NCBI RefSeq assembly: GCF_030272615.1
Contig: NC_081407.1
Span: forward strand, 96,951,897 to 97,015,896
DNA length: 64,000 bases
Reading direction: 5' to 3'
From: Cryptomeria japonica
Taxonomy: Eukaryota > Streptophyta > Pinopsida > Cupressales > Cupressaceae
In this document: positions 23,465-35,135 of the stretch, in pieces
Position numbering within the stretch: position 1 is the first letter of the stretch
Layout: the number at the start of each line of letters is the position of its first letter
Translations under genes and position numbers: made by a program
The notes under the pieces: generated by a model
What the model saw: the letters and a program-made list of their open reading frames with translations, nothing else
The model's database searches: none
Told to the model about the DNA's origin: nothing

Positions 23465-24280
23465 CTAATCCAAGATTACTCCACTATACCATATTGGAAT
23501 GTTGTATGGTGCAAAGAGTTCTCTGATTTCTGCCATCTCTATTTTTACTACTTCTGGAATATCTTGTGAAGATTTTGCCTTTGTTTGTATTTTCAGAATT
23601 TGTTGACAAGATTTTTCTTCACCTTGGATGATGATCTCCTCCTCTTTCTTTTCGTGTTCTTCTTGCTTCTTTTGTTTATTGGTTACTGTTTCGGTCGCTT
23701 GATGTATCTTTTCTTGCCAATTTTCTTCTTTAGAAACTGATTTCTTTCTCCATTTTTGTTGTTGATGATTATGTTGCTTTTGATTAGACTTCAGATATCC
23801 TAGCCCAGATTTATCTTCTGTGGATTGCGAGTGTGGACAAATAGGTTTTGAAATACCTTGATGTTGCTTACCAATTGGTCCTCTTCCTTCATATCCCATC
23901 TTTTGCATGATTTCATATCCTTTGCCATATTGTTTTATGGGAATATTGACTTCTACTGTTGTTGCTATAGTTTTATCTTCATCTTTGTATAACCAACCAA
24001 GAATGTCTTTGTCTTCATTTTCCTCTTCAAGAGTTCCAACACTAACAAAGGTTCCTTTAAACATATGTTTTGATTTTCCTGATGCCTTTGATTGAATGTC
24101 TGTAGGCTTTCCATATGACTTAGGGGAAAGTGGAAAATTTTGCAAAGAATACTTTCCCATTCTTTCATCATTTAACTTGAGCTTTTCATAAAAAGTTTCC
24201 CATAACTTTGCTTGAATTTCTTTGTTAGGATATACTGATTCTCTGTTATGTGGAACTCTTGTATCTTGGGTTGGCTTCAA
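23465..24280 (-). pseudogene. Tat Pol region with G-patch-like motif
   Basis: The 271-residue uninterrupted part contains GKGYEIMQKMGYEGRGPIG followed by GISKPI and later SGLGY. Glycine spacing and flanking aromatics are those of a G-patch domain (about residues 115-160), normally an RNA- or helicase-binding module. After it lies a Lys/Glu/Gln-rich, probably coiled stretch (KKQEEHEKKEEEI). The segment lies in phase between protease and RT. The assignment rests on motif shape alone. Confidence 0.65.
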
Positions 24281-24880
24281 ATTATTGCAATATTAACTGA
24301 AATCTTCAATTATCGTGATTGCTTTTCCTTCATGAGGAAATTTTACACATTGATGACATGTAGAAGGAACTGCTTGCATCTTGTGAATCCATGGTCTTCC
24401 CAGAAGAATATTGTAGGAGAGGTTCAAATCTAAAATTTGACACAATGTTTCCTTTTCCACGGGTCCTATCTTTATTGGTAGCACAACAGTCCCTTTAGAA
24501 GAACGTTCTGCTTCATCATAAGCCGTGATGGTTATTTTCTTTTTCGGGTCTACTGCATTCTCTGAATATCCCAAAGCTTTTATGAAACTTAATGCACAAA
24601 TGTTTAATCCAGCTCCTCCATCTATGAGCACACATTTGACATGAGTTTTATTTATGAAGACTTCAACATGTAAGGGAGCATTATGAGGATGTTGCAAGGA
24701 TGCGTCATCATTTTCAGAAAATGATAAGCAATGCGGAGCTATGAGGTGTCCTACCATATTTTGGAACTGATCTATATCCAAATCTTTTGAAATTGTTGTC
24801 TCCACTAAAGGTTTCTCCAAAATGTTGTTATGCATAGGTGAAATCTTGAGAAGTTCCAGAATTGATATTTGAGTGGGTAT
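24281..24880 (-). pseudogene. Tat aspartic protease
   Basis: The frame has PLHVEVFINKTHVKCVLIDG, then GAGLNICALSFIKALG, and later NLSYNILLGRPWIHKM. This is a retropepsin in which the usual D-S/T-G active site reads D-G-G, a form common in plant Tat/Ogre-type elements. The ILLGRPW segment is the conserved second half of the fold. A TGA at about 24881 separates it from Gag in the same phase. Confidence 0.85.
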
Positions 24881-25564
24881 TCATTGTAATTGCTCTACTA
24901 AATTGTATTGTTGTGGATTGGGTGTTGGATCTTTTGTTACACCTGGAAAGGTAACCTTTGCTTTGCTTCTCGTGATAACATTGATTGGTTTTGACGATGA
25001 ATTTTTGTTAACAATAATCACATTCACTACATCATCGTATGTATAAGTGTAATTCACCTTGGTTTTTCCTTTGTCATTTTTTAATTGGGATGTTTCACCT
25101 TTGTCATAATTTGGGAGTGGAGTCTTGAAAGCCAAGTGTGATTCGTTTGTTTTATGGCTATCCACTGTAATGGTTCCATTATCGATTAGATCTTGGATAA
25201 GGTGTTTCAATCTTTGACAATCATTTGTTAGGTATCCTTTATTCCGATGATAGTTGCAAAAATGATTGTCATTCCACCGATTGGGCTTGACTGGTGGTTC
25301 ATAATTTCTTGTTTCTGGCAAAACAATCAGTTTATTGGCAAGTAAAGTTTTTAGAGCTGATTCTAAAGATTCTCCAATGTTTGTGAATTTTCTTCGAGGA
25401 TTGGAGAAAAAGGACTTAGCTTTGTTGTTTTCTGGATTGTTATTGCTTGGGTTTTGACTTGATAGATTGAAAATTGGTTGTTGTTGTTTTGTATTACTAT
25501 TATCGTCATTCCCTTCATTGCTGACATTCCTATTCTTTGACCAGAACTTGGGTTTGTCATTGCT

Positions 25565-25602
<38 letters not shown>

Positions 25603-26697
25603 ATGAATTATTGTAAAGTTTTAGTTCTCCTTTCTTTACCATTGCGTTCTCTATTTTTAGTCCATTCTCGATCATTTTGGCAAAAGAGGGAGGACATTGC
25701 ATCCTTAGTTGATAACTCATTTCACTGATAAGATTATCAATGAATATGTCCATTTTTTCTTGATCAGGTACAACTTGGGGATACCTATTAAACATGTGTT
25801 TCCATCGTTGTAAGAAAATCATAAAGGATTCACCACTCTTTTGTTTAACATTGCAAAGATCTAGCATTGTTATTTCATTCCTTATATTGTAGGAATATTG
25901 TGAAATAAACCTATTCACAAGTTCTTCAAAGGATTTGATTCCGGATGGTAATCTTGAAAACCACTGCATTGATTGTCCATTTAAACTCCTAGGAAAAAGA
26001 TGCATAAGGTAAGTTTCATCGTGAGCAAATTCCATGCTCATAGTACAAAATTCTCTAATGTGATCTTGAGGATCAGATCTTCCATCGTATTTGTCATATT
26101 TAGGAATCTCGCAATGTTGCGGAAATGGTATCATATTCAGATTTTTATCAAAAGGATATGGGCATATATCTTCTAATGAATATTTTTTGGAGCTTGTCCC
26201 ATTTTGCATGTATTGTATTTGTTGTTGAAGAGTTTGTATTTGTTGAGTAAGGTTTGATAAGGGATTATCTACATAGATAGTTTCTTCTTGTTTCTTCATG
26301 AGTCTTTTTGTCAGTACGCTCTTTTCTTTTATCATCCCTTTCTTTCCTTGTTTCTCTGTTACTTTCTTTGTTTATGTCCTCATTATTTGGATCATCTGTG
26401 GTTTGGGTGTTACTTATCTCTGCATCTTGTTTCAAGCTTTCCATGTTAAATTCTTGTGGTAGTTTAGCTTCAAATTTTGCCAACATCAAGAGATATTTTT
26501 CTTTTTGTTTTGCCAACAATTTTTCCATTAACCTATCAAACTTGAAATCTTTCTCAAGGTCTCTAATGGTGCTATTGACTGCTTCTTCGTCAACAGCGGT
26601 AAATCCAAGAGTGTGGAATATAGGAATATCTTCTTCCTCCATTTGTTGTTGCTTTCTAAGTTGCTCATGTTGGGCTATAGTTCAAACTGGCATGTGA
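24881..26697 (-). pseudogene. Tat Gag, one frameshift
   Basis: The main frame (26335-24881, 484 residues) carries a Retrotrans_gag domain: YDGRSDPQDHIREFCTMSME, LFPRSLNGQSMQWFSRLP, FEELVNRFISQYSYN and SGESFMIFLQRWKHMFNRYP. A run of about 13 Asn codons follows (GTT repeat on the plus strand, 25566-25604), then a zinc-type segment FCNYHRNKGYLTNDCQRLKH. The N-terminal part (26642-26265; MEEEDIPIFHTLG) is in another phase, so a one-base change near 26300 split the gene. Upstream of 26642 the text still looks protein-like (AQHEQLRKQQQ). Mature Gag would bind element RNA and form particles. Confidence 0.88.
25566..25604. repeat. (GTT)n trinucleotide microsatellite in gag
   Basis: About 13 GTT units on the plus strand encode poly-Asn in Tat Gag on the minus strand. 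Confidence 0.95.
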
Positions 26698-28544
26698 TTA
26701 TTTCAATGTTATTGAAATTTCCAAAGGACAAATTCAATAGGTGATTATTGGTTTAGGAAAATATGCTTTGTTGATCTTACCACTATTGTTTGTTCGTTGG
26801 GATAAAGCGTCTCTTTGTTGAAAGGCACGTCTTTGTAGAGTTTCACCATCAAATTTTGTACCGCAGCCACGTAAGTAGTGACGAAAACGGTGTAAGAATG
26901 TCCTATGTTTCAATAAGATCTTGTGATTGATATACAAGAATCTTATCATTTTCTGAGTAGCTTTATAACTGGCTTTTCTTTTCTTAAGGTGATACTTACA
27001 AGTCATATAAGCATTTGACAATTCACAAGTTTGTTTGATTCCAATGTTGGTGCGATTTTGGTTTTGATATAACCTAGGTTCAAAATAAGAAAGATATATC
27101 CAAGATTAGGAACCTAGTATAGATTCGATCAAGCTTCGTGATAGAGGATTTGATTATCCTGATGAGAAACTTGACAAAGATGTTGAATTTTGCACTTAAG
27201 ATAGTTGAATCAATAGCTTGTTAAATGTTGATGTTTATAGAGCCTTTTGAGTATAACCTGTTGGATTAGCAACCTAGTTTGTTTGAGCTAGTTTGAAAAG
27301 TATGTGATGATTTAGAGACAAACCTACTTCAAGAATTATTTTGACATTAATGTTTTGACACTTTGATTTTGGGTCTGGTGTTTCAAGTGTTGAAAAGCTT
27401 TTGTATTACCCTTTTGATCAAACTTTTTCAGAAATTTGTTGGATTTTTGCTCCCTTGTAGATGATAATTTTCTTCAATTTTTGACCATTTGGAACATGTT
27501 ACAGACATAGAAGATGCAATGTTTAATAAACAAAATGCACAAGCAAGTACAATCCCTATGGCAGGCTGAGACAATAGTTGTTGAATCTCACGTGGAGTTT
27601 CCCCTGAGGCTACACTATTCAAAGCGGATATTTAGATGCTTGACCCCACTGGCTCCACCCTCGGCACTCACTTTTTCGGGGCAACCAAGCACCAGTTTCC
27701 ATGAAATCTCCCCATGGCAAACTTTATATCTCTACTAGGAACCGTATGTATGTGAGCCGCTTCAGAGGTCCAACCTCCTGCGCCAACAACTAGAAGGATT
27801 TTGGCAACTAGTACAAGTGGTTTTTAGTAAAGGCTTCCGGTCATGTGGTCATACATGCGGCACTTTCAGCTCTGTAAATACAGAAGGTTCCCAGCCTATA
27901 GAGGTTACGCTCCATAGGGTTTATGGGGAAACATAGTGTCGGTATGAACTTATCAGCACATGTTGTTTGGGACTTTCGTCACAAACACAGTTTATTTATA
28001 GTGGATTGGAAGGACTCGGTATTAGCCCGTTTCCACTTTAGGTCGTTCCCCTCTCACTGACCCCCTCAAGGCAGCTCGGGAAGGCAGGCCCTCTAAAAGG
28101 ATTTAATTGCTTGAAAGTAAAGAAAGCGTAAAAGAGTGGGTTTGGCTTTTTGGTCACCCAATTAAGGGGAGAGCATATAGCTACCACTTTCGAGACACAG
28201 AATACAAGTGTTCTTTTTAACCTTTTCAAAGCAATTGTTGGCTAAGTCCTATTTGGAGATGTTGCTCCAACAAGCATAGTGTTCATTTTAGCCTTTTTAA
28301 AAGTCTATGTGCAACTATTTTAGAGAAAATACCAAAAATGCAAGTTGCATGTTGTCAATTCATCCTCTGAGTTAAACTAGATGAACAAGATATGATATAT
28401 TACTTCCCAAATGAAGACTTTTAATTAGCTAGATGATAAAATGCATAAAATTTGCCTTAAATGTCATCCTGCACACGCATGTTAGTAATCTGAAAAATCT
28501 GATTTCTTGGACATTCGGACCTGCAAGAAAATTTTGTCAGTTTT

Positions 28545-28875
28545 ATAAACAAAAGCGCTAATCTAACATATGTGCTATCTTTTTGCCCAAAAGCGCTAAC
28601 CTGCAGATCAAAAGCACTAACCTAAACTACAAAAGCGATGCTCTATGGATACAAAAGCGCAATTTCCTTGACATATGCGCTAACCTAAGACACAAATGCG
28701 CGAACCTGTAATGCAAATGTGCAAAATTTAAGATAGAAGCGCTAACCTAAATAACATATGCGCCAACCTATGATGCAAATGCGCAGTTTTTCAGACAAAA
28801 GCGCTAACCTAAATGACATATGCGCTAACCTATGATGCAAATGCGCTAACTTGTCAAACAAAAGCGTTGTCAGAA
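28545..28875. repeat. 21-bp phased array of (A/T)GCGCTAACCT motifs
   Basis: The core GCGC, usually within AAGCGCTAACCT or ATGCGCTAACCT, recurs about sixteen times at 18-22-bp steps, mostly 20-21. Examples lie near 28592, 28677, 28739, 28801, 28821 and 28842. The flanks alternate between ACAAAAGCGC and CATATGCGC/CAAATGCGC forms. Confidence 0.88.
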
Positions 28876-28956
28876 TTCACACATGCATGAATCTGCATTA
28901 CAAATGCATTGATTTAACTTTTTGCGAGATTTTTTTAAAGGTATATGCGAGGTCCA

Positions 28957-28972
28957 GCCCCACGGTGTGCCA
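28957..28972 (-). other. Tat primer-binding site (candidate)
   Basis: The minus strand reads TGGCACACCGTGGGGC three bases inside the LTR end. It resembles the TGGCGCCCACCGTGGGGC context commonly seen after Gypsy 5' LTRs. The cognate tRNA was not determined. Confidence 0.55.
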
Positions 28973-28975
28973 AAA

Positions 28976-29700
28976 TGTGTGAGCTTGAATTTCATCCTCA
29001 GAATGTTACCTGTAATAAGTTAGTTTCACAAAATCCAATGGAAATGCATACAGGAAATCCAAAATCCACCAATGAAACTACATGAAATACATACTAAAAT
29101 AAAACATTATTTTACCTTCATGGCTTATGTCTCATTGTGTCCTAACTCCACTGTTCCTGGTTGCAGATGGTGTGGTCTCAGACAATGCACTGTTGGCTTC
29201 CAAGATGGCATATGAAGAATGGATTGATAACTTGTAGTTAACTGATACTATGATATGCAAATGCTACATGATTATGCTAAAATGCTATATGATATTTGCT
29301 ATTGCTATTTGTTATTTGCTTCAAAAACTCATGGATGCATATGATCAATTTGATGACTAACTTGAAGATTAACTCTCTCAACTGAAGCTCTTGATTTTAT
29401 AGACTTTGAGAGGATAAGATGATGTGGCTCAAATCAACAGTCCTGATCAGATCTGCAGATTTGAATGGCTATGAGCAAAGGTGAAGCTTGAGAGAAAGGG
29501 GGAAGGAGAACACAAGTGTCACTCATCTCACCTTGACTGGGTTGTTGACTAAGAGAATCTAGGGATGGTTGGAGAAGATTTAAGCATGATAGGACAAGTG
29601 GACTCATGTCCTTCCTAAGATGTAGGGAGTGTTGGAGAGAATATAGGAAATGGTTATGAAATATGTGTACGTACACACTTTTCATTAAGTTTGGAAGTTG
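28976..29700 (-). repeat. Tat 5' LTR (right boundary uncertain)
   Basis: The inner end is fixed by the PBS: the minus strand ends in CACA. A TATA-like TATAAAATC on the minus strand lies at 29393-29401. The outer end could not be set because the partner LTR is not in the window; it may reach past the AT-rich palindromic region at 29660-30130. Confidence 0.5.
29393..29401 (-). promoter_or_regulatory. TATA-like box in Tat 5' LTR
   Basis: TATAAAATC on the minus strand, about 420 bp before the PBS. Confidence 0.4.
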
Positions 29701-30135
29701 GAAATAAATGATAAATTAATATTCAAGAAATATTAATTTCCTTAGCCACATGTTTGATGGCAAACGGAACATGAAGTGGAGATGGAAGAATGAGTTGGAT
29801 AAGGGATTAAATAATTTAAGAATTTTTTAATATTTGAGACTATAGGATAGGAGAATAGTCATTCAATATTGGATATTTAATTGATTGGAGAGGATAATTA
29901 AATATTAGATATTTAATTAACTTGGTTAGAGGAATAATTAAATATTAGATATTTAATTAATTAGAGGAATAAGATAGATGAATTAATTAATAAAATATTA
30001 ATTAATAGAAAGACACGAAAATGAATTAAATAAATTAATCTTTTCAAATCAACTTATTTAATAGAAGAATAATAATTAAATAAATATAAAATATTTATTT
30101 AATTGCTCATAGCCAATTTTTATGTGTATACACAT
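29655..30135. repeat. AT-rich palindromic block bounded by two GTGTA palindromes
   Basis: TGTGTACGTACACA lies near 29664-29678 and ATGTGTATACACAT near 30121-30134. Between them are repeated hairpins of the form ATTAAATATTAGATATTTAAT (29895-29965). It could be a MITE-like insertion or part of the Tat U3. Confidence 0.5.
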
Positions 30136-33100
30136 GGTATTCTTCGTTAGCACATGGTTCCTTACATTCTTTAGCAGAATGGTGTGGACAAGAGAAAGAG
30201 AGAAATTAAGGGAGATGGCCAAAGCTATCAATTGTGTCTACTACATTGGATTTTTATGAACCGTTCACCCTAGCAAAATCTAATAGTGCAAATAATGTCT
30301 CTTCTAAGGCAATTTTCTCTTACAAATATCTTATACTTGGGGAAAATTTTACAATTCATACTTTGTTAGTATCATTTGATTCCTTCAAACCATTTAACCT
30401 AACAAAATCTAATGGTATAGATGTGGTCTCTCATAAGGATAACATCATTGTCAACCTCATATTTTTATTCTACTTTTTTATATTTTTCTATTGGCATAAG
30501 GTTCCAATCTCATCTTCAATTGCATTAGTATTTTATTCAACAACTTTTATTTTTGAAGCATTTTCAAGCTATTTGTGCACTTTTCAACCATGAGTAAGCT
30601 TTTAAACTTTCAATTTGTGTGGCTTTCAATGCATTATCCCTTAACCTCCCCAATAGTTGTCACCCCTAAGTCCCCACTCTAGCACATTAGGCAACAACAA
30701 AATATATGGTGCAACTACATTGATCAAGTATGCCTTTCTACCCTATGTCTAAGGAATGAAACCACCTAGTCTTCTAGATTCAACTCTTGTGAGCAAGCTT
30801 TGATGAGATATCACCAAATTGTTGTTCTCTTCATTCATATTTTAATAAAAATCTCATTTTATTAAAATTCCATGGAGATAGCATGTTAATTGTATTATTA
30901 TTTGTTGTCACTTTCCTTAATATTTAATATAAAAAAACTTCTAATATGAGTAGTGTGGGGCAAGTTATCTAAAATGGAATTTTATTTTTAGGTTTATGCT
31001 AGCTATCTTGATCCATTAGATTACCCTATTTGATCAATGGTTAAGATTGCCTTTAGTTTTAAGAAATTAAATATAATTTTTTTCTCATTTGTAAAGATAT
31101 TTTAGCTCTTGGTGAATAGAAATGTTGTTTTGGATTTCTTCTTAATACATTGACCTAGGCATTGTCATTTTAGCTTGATTTCATGTATGTTGTATATTTG
31201 TCTTTTTATGCCCTTCTCATGGAAGTGAATAGAGCCTACCCCAACCGCAAGCTTTAAGATTTCCATGTTTCCTAATTGGCTAAATTTTGAAAGTTGACCT
31301 AATTGATCACTAGCTTTAGGTGTATTCGCTCATTTTTATTTTCTTTCTCTACACCATTATTTCATTCTAACCTTTCTCTTTGCAAACACTAGATTAATTT
31401 TTAGATTAGATTGGAAATCAACCTACTCTAATGGTTCCTTACACATTTTAGCTTGTGTGGTCGTTTGAGCTCATGTGCCCCCAAAATCATCATTTCTACG
31501 ACCTCCATATGTGGTTTTATCATTATGAGGAAACAACAAAGTCTACTAGTGGAAGGCAGTGACAGGATATAGTGATCCCTCTCACAATATAGCTATTCAC
31601 AAAAAATTATTCATCAAGTTCTATTTCTATTTTAAGGAATTGGGAGAACAATTTAGGCGGTGATCCCAAGGTCGATAAAAGAATAAAAGCTACAAAAAGT
31701 ATTAGAGATTCATAGTCATAGATTTGTAGTAAAGGATGCATTTTCCCATGTCATGACTTGTTGAAGGACACAATTCATCACTAAAACAATAAAGGTGGAG
31801 AAATTATGAATGTGGGGCACTAAACATCAATCAAATTATTGGGTTTGCTTTCAAGCTCATGTATTGTCTCCCATAACACACATATAAATAAGATTTTTAT
31901 AAGGCAAATTAACAATAGAAAATTCTTCAAAGATTAGTTTGAAGAGAATTCATTAAATAAGTTAGGCATCCACAGCTTAAAATCTCTTATTTTCAAGGCA
32001 AACCCATATTTAATATTCTTTTGAATAAATTATCCAAGTGCCTATATATAAACCACATCAAAACCATGTGGCTAAAACCAACTAGGGAGAATTAATTATT
32101 GTTAGGACTTGAAAGCAATCCAAACTAGCACTTAGGGATGTTATTTCTTCACAGCTATATTATTACCCAATGCCAAGCATTAAAGCTAAGCTTAATATTT
32201 TTTTTTAGTTGCCATGTATTTAATATACAAAATTCAAAAAATATTGCTTCATGTTTATAGAGAATTTTATTTTAGATACAACCATTAAAAAGGCAAAAAG
32301 TAAAATTTAGAAAACCATAGACAAGTTAAACTTAATATTATTTTTTTTGTTCCAGAAGGGCAAGTTGTGGAATCTTGTATTATTGATGTTTAGTTGGATT
32401 ATCCCATGAACAATGGTCCATTTTCATCAAAATAGGGTTTGTGTGACTATCCCAAGTTGTGGAGAAACAAGAAATACCTATTCTTCAACATAAAATTTTA
32501 AATATTATCATACATGCAATTTTCCATTCAATTCAAGGTACACATCATTGTCTAGTTTTTGAAGATGCCTTCAAGAGATCTTTTAAAAACTCCATCAATT
32601 TCCAAAAGCAAGTTTGTTTGTAAAGAAAGGAAGGAAACTAGAAATGTATGGATTTGGTGTGAAAGCTTGCTACCAAATGGAAAAGTTAAAAGGCCTAATT
32701 AATCATTGGAGATCAAATGAAGGAAATTTAAGCTACAACGAAATATCTAAAGCATTGGTTATTACAATGAATATCCTTAATCTAGATATAATTCATTTGA
32801 ATAATATGGTTTGCCAAGCGAAAATGTCTACTAGGTCCTAATGTGGTGGTCATTTTTAACATTTGAGAAAATATTGTGATGTTTAAGAATTTGATGCTAG
32901 AAAAGTAACTTCCAAGAAGTTTACTAAGTATCAATTGTAAAGACTTTCTCCGGGTTGAAAATTATTCAAATAACCATTACTATAATTGTAAAATAGATTT
33001 TCTTTTAATGCTTCAAAATTAAAACATTCATGTAGGATGCAACCTTGTGAATAGTACTTTTTGTGTTTGCATCTTATAGAGGATGCAAATACATAAAACA

Positions 33101-34149
33101 AAGGCAACCCTTCAAGGGTTGTATTAAAGTTACATCATTCAAAATTGTTATAATTTACACATCGTGTTGTCGAATCATTATAGTGTTAAGGTGATAAATG
33201 TTGAGAAAGACATTTGAGATCATGGAACAAATTGAATAGCCAGTATAGTAGGCAACAAAGTTCACAGTGAAATGTGCACAAATATCCTACATTAAGATAA
33301 GAATATTAGCTTATCGAAGGGTGTGTGCAAGAAGTTGAGTCCACTTATTCACCAAAAAAATGGAACAGTTTTCCTTATTTTTTAAAATTTGTCCCAATTG
33401 ACCTAAAAATTTGAAGCACTTAAAAATTGAATTTTAAAAAATCCAGTAATACAAAATTAGTGTTCGAAGTCTAGTTTTCAAATATGTAATTTATTTTAAT
33501 ACCCAGATAATACAAATTCAATTTCAATAGGCATTTCTAAAAATCAATGTTTAAAAGTCACTTTTTCAGAACTATACCATGCCTATGTACGACAACCATA
33601 ATTTGACCTAAATGAAAGTATTTTTCTAAATCCTTTTGGGATAAGATTTGCAAGACACTCAAGATTGTTTAGGATATTTTTTTATAATTTAAAAAAAAAA
33701 TTATGAATTTTCTACTAGGCATAATTGTTGTTTTGAAAACCCCTCGTGTACAAGAAGCAAGTTGACCTAAACTTATCATTTTTAAATTTTTTTTCCAAGT
33801 GAAAGGACTTGTTTGTAATTTGTTGTCATATAATTGTTTTTCAAAAAATGTAAATAATAAGAATTTATTAAAGAATAAGAAAATCGTTATTTCATGTTTA
33901 TGGACATGCAAACATAGAAAAATTAATCCAATTAAAATACATATAGACATAATTTGAAATCTAAACAATCTCATTTATAATGGGTGTTAATTTTATTTTA
34001 AAAATTGCAAAAAAACGTATTCAAATACATATGAAAAGTCACTATTTTCTATGAACACTAACATGGCCTTCAAGTTGCAGGTCAAACTAGGTCCAAAGCT
34101 AGGGGTTGGCTCCCCAATCCTCTTTCCAAACTATGAGCTAAAGAAAAAA
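30136..34149. other. AT-rich intergenic sequence, nothing recognised
   Basis: No frame has family-like text. Short open stretches (30234-30593, 32614-32841) are rich in Ser/Phe/Ile or lack recognisable motifs. No tRNA-like fold or LTR pair was noticed. Confidence 0.5.
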
Positions 34150-34499
34150 CTGGCGTTGGAATTCAAATTTTTTTAAACAGAATCTCGTTCTAGAAACATA
34201 ATCCCATTTCAAGAACAAACAAATACTTTTTCATAAACAGAATCTCGTTTCTTTTTATATTGTTTATTTTTTAATTGAAAATGACATATATATATACATG
34301 AAATACAACATTTAAGTATAAGTCACATTTCAATATGTTTTTTATACTTCAAGTTATATTTCATGTATATATTGATAGGATGTTTGAGAGAGGTTTCAGA
34401 TCTCTAGGAGTTATAATGCAGGTTCTAAATTTTAGATTTTATAAATTTTAAACAATCAAATTTCAATATCAACAAGCTCCTATTAGCATTTTATCACTC

Positions 34500-35045
34500 T
34501 CTTTATCTCCCTTGATTTTTAGGCCCATCTCTCTCCATATCACTCATCCTCTATCCCCTCTACCTCTCTCTATCTCAATCTCTCCTCTCTTCCAAAATCC
34601 AGATCTATCTCTCTACCTCTCTCACACATCCTTTATTCTTTGTATCCTCTCTCTCTATACACCTCCCCTCACTCCCTCCCTACCTCTCTACATGTCATTC
34701 TCTCTCTCCCTGACCACCTATATTTATCTACATGCATCTCTCTTCCACCCTCTTTCTCTCTCTCCCACTATATTATCTCTTCTTTCTATCTTTCCTCTCT
34801 CCATCTCTACATCTTGATCCATCCTTCCCTCTCTCTCCCTCTCTACCTATCCATCTCTCTACTTTTTTTATTTCTCCCCTCTCCCTCTCTCTATCCATCT
34901 ATCTCCAAACTCACTCTCCTTATCTTCCCTATACCTCTCTCTACATACCTCTCCCTTCGTCCCTCTCTACTTTTATCTGGCCTCACTCTCTACCACCTTT
35001 CCTCTCTCCTTCCCTCACTAGTTACCTCTATCTCCCCTCTAAGGT
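34500..35045. repeat. CT-rich low-complexity tract
   Basis: Degenerate (CTCTCTAC/CCTCTCTC)n over about 540 bp. The matching tract in the right arm (36830-36995) is GA-rich and shorter, so the left one has expanded or the right one contracted. Confidence 0.9.
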
Positions 35046-35135
35046 GTAAGGTTGATAGTTGATGGTTTAGGGTTGAGGATATGGAGCTTAGGGTTTAGAG
35101 TATAGTGTTTAGGGTTGAGGGTATATGGTAATACG
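35046..35135. repeat. Degenerate GTTTAGGGTT repeats
   Basis: Several GGTTTAGGGTTGAGG / CTTAGGGTTTAGAG words in about 90 bp resemble scattered plant telomere units (TTTAGGG). Confidence 0.6.

Larger units (their letters stand above)
26698..28975 (-). other. Tat 5' leader between PBS and gag
   Basis: About 2.3 kb without a convincing protein. A 95-codon frame at 27021-26734 exists but has no recognisable features. The centre (27590-28110) is less AT-rich than its surroundings. The end nearest the PBS contains the 21-bp phased array described separately. Confidence 0.6.
1..29700 (-). mobile_element. Giant Tat-lineage Ty3/Gypsy element, left end outside window
   Basis: Coding order on the minus strand is gag, protease, G-patch region, RT, RNase H, a second archaeal-type RNase H, and integrase without a chromodomain. 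Two RNase H domains are the hallmark of the Tat lineage. The primer-binding site is near 28957-28972 and the 5' LTR starts near 28976 and extends right; its outer end is not resolved, so 29700 is approximate. No second LTR copy was found between the end of pol (8369) and position 1. The PMD frame on the opposite strand is therefore taken as internal antisense cargo and the 3' LTR as lying left of the window. Three nested insertions leave the pol frame in phase once excised with one TSD. The left extension is inference; the coding core is well supported. Confidence 0.65.

Noticed and set aside
27590-28110. Organelle or rRNA-derived insert
   Set aside because: The less AT-rich stretch in the Tat leader caught the eye, but no rRNA, tRNA or plastid gene text could be recognised.
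28545-28875. CRISPR-like regular array
   Set aside because: Spacers are as short as the repeats and are themselves related, no cas genes are present, and the context is a plant retrotransposon leader.
32614-32841. 75-codon plus-strand frame
   Set aside because: Its composition is plausible, but there is no motif, promoter or neighbour to support it.
34512-35062. Long Ser/Leu/Pro-rich open frames
   Set aside because: They are translations of the CT-rich low-complexity tract; several frames are open at once and none has protein-like composition.
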